Assembly: GCA_905210525.1 (NCBI GenBank)
Contig: CAJLXE010000066.1
Coordinates: 1-7,855 of the forward strand
Origin: an uncultured Clostridia bacterium
GTDB taxonomy: Bacteria > Bacillota > Clostridia > HGM11327
Length of the DNA stretch: 7,855 nucleotides
Direction of reading: 5' to 3'
The notes beneath the pieces are model-generated. The model did not search any database, was not told where the DNA came from, and saw only the letters and a program-made list of their open reading frames with translations. A program made the translations under genes and the position numbers. Below, piece after piece: positions 1 through 6,417 of the stretch. Positions within the stretch are counted from its first letter, which is position 1, and each line of letters begins with the position of its first letter.

Positions 1-1
1 G

Positions 2-1510
2 ATACTGATAGGTGTGGCGGTTGCGTTAGTTGCGGCTGCTGTTACCTGTGTACTCTATTTTGCGGGTAAACTCGATGGCATGGTTGAGAAGCCGGATTCG
101 AGCATATTTATAAATCCGAGTGCAACGTTACCTCCGTTTTCTACGGAAACGCCGCGTTCTGATGCAAAAGCGGAATACGTAAGCGGAAAACCGTTTGAAG
201 GATATATATTCCAGAGTGATGAGGAAAGCATACATCAACCGGAAAATCCATCCGAGTTGTTCAAGCTTGTTAAATCCAAAACAGAAGGTAACTTCTGCAT
301 TGTGCATATAAGCGTTATGATGAACGATGAGCTTTTTGATGATTATGATTTCGGCGAACCCGTCAGACTGTATATTCCTTTGACATCCGGATTTGACGGA
401 AATACGTGCAATATTTACAAGATTTCAGACGGAAAACTTGAATTATTGCAAAAGTCATTTGACGGAACGTTTGTTATAGTTGAAACCGAACGTTCGTACA
501 AATTTGCAATTACGGAAAATCCTATTGAAGACAAACCTGCGGAGACGCCTATGCCTACACCGGAGACGCCTACACCCACACCGGAAGTGCCAACACCAAC
601 ACCGGAGATGCCTACGCCCACGCCGGTAAAGCCTACGCCCACGCCGGTAAAGCCTACGCCTACGCCGACAAAACCGACAACTACACCTGAACCTGCACCG
701 ACAGTACCGCCTGATGTAAGTGATACAATAACTGTTGCGCTGTTCGGGCTTGATTCGCGGAATCCGGATCCGAAAGATTTTTCTGGACGTTCAGATACAA
801 TAATGATACTTTCCATAAATACAAAAACGAACGAAATGAAGCTTACGTCTATAATGAGAGATCTTTACGTTCCGATTTATAACGGAAAAAATGAATTGAA
901 TGGCAATCAAAAAATCAACGCAGCATTTATGGCAGGCGGTGTCGACGGAGCGGTAAATACAATACAAAACTATTTTGGCATAAAAATAGATCATTACGCT
1001 GTAATAAAGTTTGGCGGTATGAAATCTGTAATTGATATACTCGGAGGAGTGGATATAAAACTCAGCCAGAAAGAAGCAGAGATTGTTTTGGGCAAGGATA
1101 CGCCTGCCGGAACGTATCATCTGGCAGGATCGCAGGCTTTGAATTATATGTCGATAAGAGTTATTGATAATGACAGGTACAGAACACTCAGACAGGGAAA
1201 TGTTCTCCAGTCTTTGATGGATAAATTCAAATCTGCCGGCTGGACTCAGCTTTTACAGTTACTTAATGAATGTTCCGATTATGTAAAAACAGATATGGAA
1301 TCGGAAAGGTTGATAAGTGTTGCTTTGGCTGTATATAATGCACGCGAAAAAGGATTAAGTCGTGACTCATATCCATATGGGTATACTTCCGACTTTTGGA
1401 AAACAAAAAATGTGAAGATAGGGTCAGAGTGGCAGAATGTAGTTTATGAGTGCAATAAAGAATGGCAATTGAACTGGTTCCATAAACGTATTTACGGATA
1501 TCAAAAGTAA
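2..1510 (+). CDS. LytR-CpsA-Psr (LCP) family membrane protein with Pro/Thr linker, 5' end cut off by the window
   Basis: LCP proteins are membrane-anchored enzymes that usually transfer undecaprenyl-linked polymers (teichoic acids, capsule) to peptidoglycan outside the cell. The reading frame is open to the left edge (codons from base 2), so the first possible start, GTG at 14, lies inside the membrane helix and the true start is upstream. Counting GTG-14 as residue 1: membrane anchor up to about 17; a beta-rich module at about 57-167; a Pro/Thr repeat linker at about 173-234; the LCP domain at about 236-405, with GLDSR (245-249), GRSDTIMI (258-265), SIMRDLYVP (279-287), KINAAF (300-305), DILGGVD (341-347) and TLRQ near 391-394. 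The usual YxRxR motif reads YMSIR, with Ser380 where the first Arg is expected. The last 90 or so residues I do not recognise. The family call is secure; the polymer substrate is unknown. A hairpin follows the stop. Confidence 0.9.
   Translation: MLIGVAVALVAAAVTCVLYFAGKLDGMVEKPDSSIFINPSATLPPFSTETPRSDAKAEYVSGKPFEGYIFQSDEESIHQPENPSELFKLVKSKTEGNFCIVHISVMMNDELFDDYDFGEPVRLYIPLTSGFDGNTCNIYKISDGKLELLQKSFDGTFVIVETERSYKFAITENPIEDKPAETPMPTPETPTPTPEVPTPTPEMPTPTPVKPTPTPVKPTPTPTKPTTTPEPAPTVPPDVSDTITVALFGLDSRNPDPKDFSGRSDTIMILSINTKTNEMKLTSIMRDLYVPIYNGKNELNGNQKINAAFMAGGVDGAVNTIQNYFGIKIDHYAVIKFGGMKSVIDILGGVDIKLSQKEAEIVLGKDTPAGTYHLAGSQALNYMSIRVIDNDRYRTLRQGNVLQSLMDKFKSAGWTQLLQLLNECSDYVKTDMESERLISVALAVYNAREKGLSRDSYPYGYTSDFWKTKNVKIGSEWQNVVYECNKEWQLNWFHKRIYGYQK
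610..672 (+). repeat. 21-base in-frame tandem repeat in the Pro/Thr linker of the LCP gene
   Basis: Bases 610-630 and 631-651 are identical 21-base units, and 652-672 is a third copy with three mismatches. Each unit encodes seven residues of the type KPTPTPV. They sit in a wider stretch (about 527-715) of degenerate TPTPE/TPTPV codons. The two perfect copies suggest a recent duplication, so linker length may vary between strains. The encoded linker would be extended and probably spans part of the cell wall. Confidence 0.85.
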
Positions 1511-1516
1511 AATTTT

Positions 1517-1547
1517 AAGGCGCGGATGACACGGATCGGCGCCTTTT
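1517..1547 (+). terminator. Probable intrinsic terminator after the LCP gene
   Basis: AAGGCGC at 1517-1523 is the exact reverse complement of GCGCCTT at 1539-1545, giving a 7-base-pair GC-rich stem with a 15-base loop. The T run is only four bases (1544-1547) and partly within the stem, so termination may be incomplete. It starts six bases after the LCP stop codon and 40 bases before the next gene. Confidence 0.6.
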
Positions 1548-1570
1548 GATTGTCAAAAATCTTATGTATT

Positions 1571-1590
1571 GAAGGAGTTTTTGCTTTTTG
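1571..1590 (+). promoter_or_regulatory. Ribosome binding site and TTG start of the gcvPA-like gene
   Basis: GAAGGAG at 1571-1577 lies 10 bases before TTG at 1588. This site decides the unusual TTG start: translation from there begins MNRFI, which matches the family N-terminus (typically M-x-RYI-x-x-T-x-x-D/E), and no ATG in frame fits better. Confidence 0.75.
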
Positions 1591-2865
1591 AACAGATTTA
1601 TTTTAACTACAAAGGAACGAAGAGAAAAGATGCTTCGTGAATTGGATATAACTGCGACAGGCGAATTGTTTTGCGGTATTTCGGAAGACGTGCGCATTAA
1701 AGCGCCGTTTACATTGCCGGAAGCGCTTGGCGAATATGATTTGAAAAAGGTTATGCAAAATCTTGCAGGCAGAAATATATCGGCAAGTGATGCGGTGTGT
1801 TTTTTGGGCGCGGGCGTGTATGACCATTTTGTACCGTCAATAGTAAACAAGCTTACGGAGTATGTCGCATTTTGTATAAACGGACACCGCATAAATGAGT
1901 GCGAAGGTATATTGCAGGCCGTTTATGAGCTTCAGATATATATGCAAAGGCTTACAGGCATGAAATATATTGCTATGTTTAGCGGGATCTCGGCTGCGCT
2001 GGAAGAAACAATAAGGATATCATGCGATGTTTGCAGCAAAAAAAGCATTGTTGTTTCGCGCTCCGTGAATCCGGAATACAGAAGACTGCTAAAAACGTGC
2101 TGCACTGCATTTGATATAACCCTTAGAGAAATTGGGGGCGATGACGGAACAACGTCTTTGGAAGAACTTTCAAAAGCGCTTGAGGAGAATTGTGCATGCG
2201 TGATAGTCCAGTCTCCGAATTATTTCGGCAACATAGAAGATATGGACAAGCTTGCAGATGCGGTACATTCGGCTGATGCACTGTTTGCGGCTGTAACGGA
2301 TCCCATATCGCTTGCATTGCTCAAAACTCCGGGTGAATATAATGCGGATATAACGATAGGAAACGGGCAGCCGTTGGGAGGGGCACTTTTGTACGGTGCA
2401 CATTATTTTGCATACATGGGCGTCAATGATAGGCTCAAAGAATACATTGGTGAAGGCATAGTAACGCAATCGAAAGGTTCATTTGATGCGGATGGACAGT
2501 ATGCCACGCACTTGCTCGGTATGTGGTCGGCAGCTGTGTATTTGTCCGTAATGGGAAGCGAGGGCATTAAAGATGTTGCGCGTACGTGCTATTCCAATGC
2601 GTGCTATACATATGAAAAGCTTACGGCATCTTCTGCATTCAAACCGGCTTTCAATAAGCCGTTTTTCAGGGAATTTGCGGTAAAAGCAACAAAAAAGAAT
2701 GTTAACGATATCAACAACAGAATGCTTGATTACGGCATGATAGGCGGCGTGGCGCTTAAGAATTTTTATCCGGAACTCGGAAATGTGTGGCTTGTTGCCG
2801 TAACTGAAAAACGATCTGCCGATGAAGTGGAATTATTTGTAAAGGAGGCGTCGCGTTCTATATGA
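1588..2865 (+). CDS. gcvPA: GcvPA-like protein (glycine dehydrogenase subunit 1 homologue), catalytic motifs degenerate
   Basis: GcvPA normally pairs with GcvPB as the PLP-dependent glycine decarboxylase (P-protein) of the glycine cleavage system in the cytoplasm. Seen here over 425 residues: ELF..I.EDVR.K.P (26-40), FLGAGVYDHFVP (72-83), LTGM (122-125), NPEYRRLLKT (161-170), VIVQSPNYFG (205-214), DPISLALLKTPGEY (238-251), and the C-terminal YPEL..VWLVAVTEKR (394-409). The usual TAYTPYQPEISQG is replaced by divergent sequence at about 95-107 (INGHR where YTPYQ is expected). NASLYDG is shortened to AMFSG (129-133). About 20 residues that normally carry REKATSNICTNQ are missing near 300-312. 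Length is slightly below the usual 440-450. The last bases overlap the next gene, so the two are coupled. Family membership is firm; ordinary glycine dehydrogenase activity is doubtful. The gene symbol marks homology, not proven function. Confidence 0.85.
   Translation: MNRFILTTKERREKMLRELDITATGELFCGISEDVRIKAPFTLPEALGEYDLKKVMQNLAGRNISASDAVCFLGAGVYDHFVPSIVNKLTEYVAFCINGHRINECEGILQAVYELQIYMQRLTGMKYIAMFSGISAALEETIRISCDVCSKKSIVVSRSVNPEYRRLLKTCCTAFDITLREIGGDDGTTSLEELSKALEENCACVIVQSPNYFGNIEDMDKLADAVHSADALFAAVTDPISLALLKTPGEYNADITIGNGQPLGGALLYGAHYFAYMGVNDRLKEYIGEGIVTQSKGSFDADGQYATHLLGMWSAAVYLSVMGSEGIKDVARTCYSNACYTYEKLTASSAFKPAFNKPFFREFAVKATKKNVNDINNRMLDYGMIGGVALKNFYPELGNVWLVAVTEKRSADEVELFVKEASRSI
2841..2865 (+). 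promoter_or_regulatory. Shine-Dalgarno and ATGA overlap coupling gcvPA-like to gcvPB-like
   Basis: AAAGGAGG at 2841-2848, inside the end of the upstream gene, is a near-perfect Shine-Dalgarno sequence 13 bases before the ATG at 2862. That ATG overlaps the upstream TGA (2863-2865) as ATGA. This arrangement implies translational coupling and balanced amounts of the two proteins. Confidence 0.8.
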
Positions 2866-3917
2866 AAAAGCTTATATTTGAAAAAGAAGTCGAAAAAAGA
2901 CCTGCATACACTTTGCCAAAGACTGCCATTGACAGCTATGATACTGCTCCCATTGAAAAATATTTGCGTAAATCTGATGTGGAGCTCCCGTACCTTAATG
3001 AATACGACGTGGCAAGTCATTATAAGGATTTGCTTGAATGTAAAACAGAACAAATTCATAATGATAATGAGCGCAGTGAGAATTTTTTATATCCCGTGTT
3101 TGATGATATGTGCCGTCTTGACGGATTTACGGGAGTTCATCCGTACCAGTTGCCGGATGCTTCGCAGGGAGCTGCCGAGCTTATTTTTACATTGGAGCAT
3201 ATGGTAAGCGATATGTTCGGAATGGCGGCAGTGACGTTTCAGCCGAGAGCGACAACGGGAGGTATATTTACGGCTTTAAGCATAATAAAAGCGTACGGCA
3301 AAAAATATTTTCCTCAAAAAAATTCTGTACTTGTATCGCGTGATGCTGACGAGGTCACTCTTTCTTATATAAAAAGCTTAGGATATGACGCGAAAATCAT
3401 TGATTTTGCGGAATCTTCCGTAAAAAAATATACAGATGATTCGGTTATGGGAGCAATAATAAAAAATCCTGACGGCAACGGAAACTTTATATCGGATATA
3501 GCTGGGATAAATGCGTTTTTGCATGAAAAAGACTGTATTGTATGCTGTGACGCAAATAATTTTGCATCGCTTGTGGGTATTGCGCGTCCTGGAGACATGG
3601 GCTTTGACATTATGTATTTTGATATTGACAATATGTTTGACGTTTCTGACATTAAGGGTGAAACCGATTGTGCTGCCCTTGGTGTTACGGAAAAATTCTT
3701 ACCTTATATGCCTGTTCCGGAAATTGACATAGATGAAGAAGAACAGTATTGTCTTAATTATAACAAGCCTGATTCGATAGGGAAAGTCAATGATTATTAC
3801 GGTGATTTCCAGGCGTTGATAAAAGTGCTTTCTTATATTTTGTCACTGGGATATGACGGACTGACTGAGATTTCGCATATCAATGCTTTGAAGAAAAAAT
3901 ACAGCAGTAAGGTATGA
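2862..3917 (+). CDS. gcvPB: GcvPB-like protein lacking the PLP-binding lysine and the C-terminal domain; likely pseudoenzyme
   Basis: GcvPB normally carries the PLP cofactor of the glycine decarboxylase. Framework retained here: KLIFEK at the start, YTLPK (16-20), GF..VHPYQ (78-96), SQGAAELI (101-108), MAAVTFQP (121-128), D230 (normally the DGAN aspartate), GIARPGDMGFD (239-249), PYMPVP (281-286) and KPDSIGKV..YYGDFQ (302-317). Changed: the FYPLGSCTMKYNP motif is lost (region 65-75); AHGE is TGGI (132-135); SAHGTNP becomes RDADEVT (160-166), its His being Asp163; the HK of LHKTF is Asp256-Asn257 (bases 3627-3632); the following GGGGPG loop is gone with spacing kept. Length is 351 residues against roughly 480, so about 130 C-terminal residues are absent and nothing like them follows the stop. 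I infer a non-catalytic or repurposed subunit. It could instead be a slowly decaying gene. The symbol marks homology only. Confidence 0.85.
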   Translation: MKKLIFEKEVEKRPAYTLPKTAIDSYDTAPIEKYLRKSDVELPYLNEYDVASHYKDLLECKTEQIHNDNERSENFLYPVFDDMCRLDGFTGVHPYQLPDASQGAAELIFTLEHMVSDMFGMAAVTFQPRATTGGIFTALSIIKAYGKKYFPQKNSVLVSRDADEVTLSYIKSLGYDAKIIDFAESSVKKYTDDSVMGAIIKNPDGNGNFISDIAGINAFLHEKDCIVCCDANNFASLVGIARPGDMGFDIMYFDIDNMFDVSDIKGETDCAALGVTEKFLPYMPVPEIDIDEEEQYCLNYNKPDSIGKVNDYYGDFQALIKVLSYILSLGYDGLTEISHINALKKKYSSKV

Positions 3918-3962
3918 AATTTGCCTGAGTATGTAAATTTTGCGTTAAAAGGCGATTTTCTA

Positions 3963-3991
3963 TTGACAATTGACTTTTTATGTAATATAAT
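3963..3991 (+). promoter_or_regulatory. Perfect consensus sigma-A type promoter for the pur operon
   Basis: TTGACA at 3963-3968 and TATAAT at 3986-3991 are separated by exactly 17 bases, the ideal vegetative promoter. Transcription would begin near 3998, leaving a leader of about 160 bases before purC. It starts 45 bases after the gcvPB-like stop, so purC, purF and purB can be transcribed independently of the upstream pair. Confidence 0.85.
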
Positions 3992-3997
3992 ATGAAA

Positions 3998-4159
3998 GGC
4001 GAACGAAATTGATTTGCACAGAAAAAAAGTTTAGATATATTTGAACGCTGAATGTATTTTTTGATAAAAGATTCATGTATGGAACGTATTTGTATAATGC
4101 AATTACGAACGATTCATGATATTTAAATATATTTTTTATTCTGAAAGGCGGTTTTCGCA
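3998..4159 (+). promoter_or_regulatory. Long AT-rich purC leader with repeated GAACG and GATTCATG words
   Basis: The leader contains GAACG four times (4001-4005, 4043-4047, 4082-4086, 4107-4111); two of these are the longer CGAACG (4000-4005 and 4106-4111). GATTCATG occurs at 4070-4077 and 4111-4118. CGAAC is the core of the PurBox bound by PurR in Bacillus and Lactococcus, so operator sites are possible, but the flanks are not a clear match and this is inference. I see no purine riboswitch core. AAAGGCGG at 4144-4151, eight bases before the purC ATG, is the ribosome binding site. Confidence 0.4.
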
Positions 4160-4870
4160 ATGGAAAAAGTTAAGTTGATGTACGAGGGTAAAGCTAAAAA
4201 GGTTTATTCCACAGAAAATGATAATTATTACATCGTTTCCTATAAGGATGATGCAACGGCTTTTAACGGACTTAAAAAGGGAACTATAACAGGCAAGGGC
4301 GTTATTAACAACAAGATGTCAAACTTTCTTATGCAAATGCTTGAAAAGAACGGTATTCCGACTCATTTTGTTGAAGAAATAAACGACAGAGATACCGTTG
4401 TAAAAAAAGTTTCCATAGTACCTCTTGAAGTTATAATAAGAAATATTTCCGCAGGTTCTTTTTCAAAGAAATACGGTGTGGAAGAAGGCATAGTGTTTGA
4501 CGAGCCTACGATTGAATTCTCATATAAAAATGATGAACTTGGAGATCCGCTTCTTAATTCATACCATGCGTTGGCACTTAAGCTTGCAACAAAGGAAGAA
4601 ATCGAAACAATAAAGCAGATGGCATTCAAAATTGACAAGCTTCTTATAGAATACTTCAAAAAACTCAATATAGATCTTGTTGACTTCAAGCTTGAATTCG
4701 GACGCCTTGCAGATGGTACGATTGTTCTTGCGGATGAAATTTCTCCGGATACTTGCCGTCTTTGGGACAGCACAACTCATGAAAAGCTTGACAAGGACAG
4801 ATTCAGACGCGATATGGGCGGCGTTGAAGATGCTTACAACGAAGTAATGCGCCGTTTGATGGGCGAATAA
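4160..4870 (+). CDS. purC: Phosphoribosylaminoimidazole-succinocarboxamide synthase (SAICAR synthetase)
   Basis: PurC joins aspartate to CAIR with ATP to give SAICAR in de novo purine synthesis, in the cytoplasm. The 236-residue protein is full length for the bacterial single-domain type. Visible motifs are YEGKAKKVY (8-16) in the nucleotide-binding lobe, the first family signature VPLEVIIRNISAGS (87-100), the second signature LVDFKLEFG (173-181), and ADEISPDTCRLWD (191-203) near the substrate site. The ATG at 4160 has AAAGGCGG at 4144-4151. It is the first gene behind the consensus promoter at 3963-3991, and purF follows 94 bases after its stop with a hairpin in between. Nothing is missing, and I expect a working enzyme. 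Confidence 0.97.
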   Translation: MEKVKLMYEGKAKKVYSTENDNYYIVSYKDDATAFNGLKKGTITGKGVINNKMSNFLMQMLEKNGIPTHFVEEINDRDTVVKKVSIVPLEVIIRNISAGSFSKKYGVEEGIVFDEPTIEFSYKNDELGDPLLNSYHALALKLATKEEIETIKQMAFKIDKLLIEYFKKLNIDLVDFKLEFGRLADGTIVLADEISPDTCRLWDSTTHEKLDKDRFRRDMGGVEDAYNEVMRRLMGE

Positions 4871-4884
4871 TACATATAACGTGC

Positions 4885-4911
4885 CGGCGTGGAAATGTTT
4901 TTTTCACGCCG
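4885..4911 (+). other. Strong intercistronic hairpin between purC and purF
   Basis: Bases 4885-4895 pair with 4901-4911 as an 11-base-pair stem (seven GC-rich outer pairs, then one G-T and three A-T) with a five-base loop TGTTT. It begins 14 bases after the purC stop. There is no T tract after it (GCGCTTTG follows), so it is not a standard terminator. It could stabilise or process the transcript, or cause partial termination to set the PurC to PurF ratio. Confidence 0.7.
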
Positions 4912-4952
4912 CGCTTTGTTCGGACAATGGTGTTAAAATATGTCCGACATCC

Positions 4953-4967
4953 GAGGATTTTTTTATG
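4953..4967 (+). promoter_or_regulatory. Ribosome binding site that fixes the purF start
   Basis: GAGGA at 4953-4957 lies seven bases before the ATG at 4965. An in-frame GTG at 4881 would add 28 residues, but it lies at the foot of the hairpin with no good ribosome binding site and would bury the catalytic cysteine behind an overlong propeptide. Confidence 0.75.
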
Positions 4968-6398
4968 GAATGTTTATCGGAAATTCATGAAGAATGCGGT
5001 GTTTTCGGCGTTTATTCCAAAGAAACAACGAGCGTTGCTTCTACTGTATATTACGGTCTTTTTGCGCTTCAGCACAGAGGACAGGAAAGCTGCGGAATAG
5101 CTGTGTCAAATGACGGCTTCTTCAATTCTTATAAGGATACGGGGCTTGTAAACGAGGTGTTTACTGCGGATAATATAGCAAGGCTCGGCGACGGAAATAT
5201 TGCAATAGGTCATGTGAGATACAGCACTACCGGAGGAAACGACAGAACGAACGCCCAGCCTGTGGTGGTTGATCATATAAAAGGCAGACTTGCTATTGCA
5301 CATAACGGAAATCTTGTCAATACGGCAAGCTTGAGACGCGATCTTGAAATGAACGGCGCTATTTTCCATATGACAAGCGATACAGAGGTAATATCGTACC
5401 TTATCATAAAGGAAAGAATACATTCGGATACAATAGAAGAAGCAATAAACCGTGTTATGAAGAAAATACACGGAGCTTATTCGCTTGTTATAATGACGCA
5501 GAATAAACTCATAGCGGTAAGAGACATGAACGGCTTCAGACCGCTTTGCTACGGCAAAACAGATGACGGAAGATATATAGTCGCTTCCGAAAGCTGCGCT
5601 ATAGACGCGGTAGGCGCTCATTTTATAAGAGATATTATGCCGGGCGAAATATTGGTAATAGATAATGATGGCGAAAGATCCATAACCGAAAACTGCAATA
5701 AGGCAAAACCGTCAATGTGCGTTTTTGAATACGTTTATTTTGCAAGACCGGATTCTGTAATAGACGGATTTTCGGTACATCAGGCGCGTGTACAGGCCGG
5801 CAGAACGCTTGCGAAAGAACATCCGGCTCAGGCTGACGTTGTTGTGGGGGTACCTGATTCGGGGCTTGACGCTGCACTCGGATATTCGGAGGAATCGGGA
5901 ATACCTTACGGCATAGGGCTTATCAAGAATAAATATATTGCAAGAACGTTTATAGCTCCCGGACAGTCGGCAAGAGAAGATAAAGTGAAAATAAAGCTCA
6001 ATCCGATATCGTCTGTTGTGAGGGACAAGAGAATAATTCTTGTTGATGATTCTATTGTGCGCGGAACTACGAGCCGCAGGATAGTAGAGCTTCTCAGAGA
6101 AGCGGGAGCTAAGGAAATACACATGAGAATATCGGCACCGCCGTTTATCAATCCGTGTTATTACGGCACGGACATAGATTCAAAGGAAAACCTTATTGCC
6201 TGCAAGCATACGGTGGACGAAATTGCCGAAATGATAGGTGCGGACAGCTTGGGTTATCTGTCTGTAAACGGAGTAAAATGTCTTACGGGATGTGAAAAAA
6301 GGCACAGATACTGTGCAGCGTGCTTCGGAGGAGAATATCCTACGGAAATACCGGAAAGCAGTGCGCTTAAAAATCAATTTGAACATAAAAAGAAATAA
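4965..6398 (+). CDS. purF: Amidophosphoribosyltransferase (glutamine PRPP amidotransferase)
   Basis: PurF makes phosphoribosylamine from PRPP and glutamine, the committed step of purine synthesis. From the ATG at 4965 it has 477 residues. A ten-residue propeptide (MECLSEIHEE) precedes Cys11, the N-terminal nucleophile exposed after processing, as in the Bacillus subtilis type. The class II glutaminase domain shows LQHRGQES (35-42), GHVRYSTTG (82-90), HNGNLVN (113-119) and SSDTEV-like TSDTEV (137-142). The transferase domain has GVPDSG (295-300) and the PRPP loop VDDSIVRGTTS (360-370). Cys252, Cys398, Cys450 and Cys453 match the four ligands of the structural 4Fe-4S cluster, so this is the oxygen-sensitive cluster-containing form. 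It sits between purC and purB. All key residues are present, so I expect a working enzyme that is feedback-inhibited by nucleotides like its family. Confidence 0.97.
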   Translation: MECLSEIHEECGVFGVYSKETTSVASTVYYGLFALQHRGQESCGIAVSNDGFFNSYKDTGLVNEVFTADNIARLGDGNIAIGHVRYSTTGGNDRTNAQPVVVDHIKGRLAIAHNGNLVNTASLRRDLEMNGAIFHMTSDTEVISYLIIKERIHSDTIEEAINRVMKKIHGAYSLVIMTQNKLIAVRDMNGFRPLCYGKTDDGRYIVASESCAIDAVGAHFIRDIMPGEILVIDNDGERSITENCNKAKPSMCVFEYVYFARPDSVIDGFSVHQARVQAGRTLAKEHPAQADVVVGVPDSGLDAALGYSEESGIPYGIGLIKNKYIARTFIAPGQSAREDKVKIKLNPISSVVRDKRIILVDDSIVRGTTSRRIVELLREAGAKEIHMRISAPPFINPCYYGTDIDSKENLIACKHTVDEIAEMIGADSLGYLSVNGVKCLTGCEKRHRYCAACFGGEYPTEIPESSALKNQFEHKKK

Positions 6399-6417
6399 AT
6401 GAAGGAATTGGAGTTTT

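Noticed and set aside
415..816. Antisense open frame of 133 codons rich in Gly and Val
   Set aside because: It is the reverse of the Pro/Thr repeat codons in the LCP gene; the composition is a by-product and there is no ribosome binding site or family resemblance.
1588..3917. Ordinary frameshifted gcvP pseudogenes
   Set aside because: Both frames are uninterrupted, have ribosome binding sites and overlap cleanly; the changes are at catalytic motifs rather than scattered stops. Slow decay is still possible.
3917..3942. Hairpin formed by two AAATTT words as a terminator after the gcvPB-like gene
   Set aside because: Six A-T pairs with a 12-base loop are too weak; I see no convincing terminator before the pur promoter.
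4061..4098. Second promoter in the purC leader (TTGATA with TATAAT at 4093-4098)
   Set aside because: The spacing is 26 bases, too long, and no better -35 sits 16-18 bases upstream.
3998..4159. Purine riboswitch in the purC leader
   Set aside because: I could not find the conserved three-way-junction core; the leader is simple and AT-rich with only short repeated words.
3978..4160. Small antisense open frame across the purC leader
   Set aside because: AT-rich, no recognisable family, and it lies opposite a strong promoter and leader.
4881..4964. N-terminal extension of PurF from a GTG at 4881
   Set aside because: It overlaps the hairpin, lacks a good ribosome binding site, and would put 38 residues before the catalytic Cys, whereas the ATG at 4965 gives a normal ten-residue propeptide.
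5106..5621. Antisense open frame of 171 codons inside purF, and similar ones in purC and purB
   Set aside because: Each lies wholly opposite a strongly conserved pur gene, with no ribosome binding site or family resemblance.
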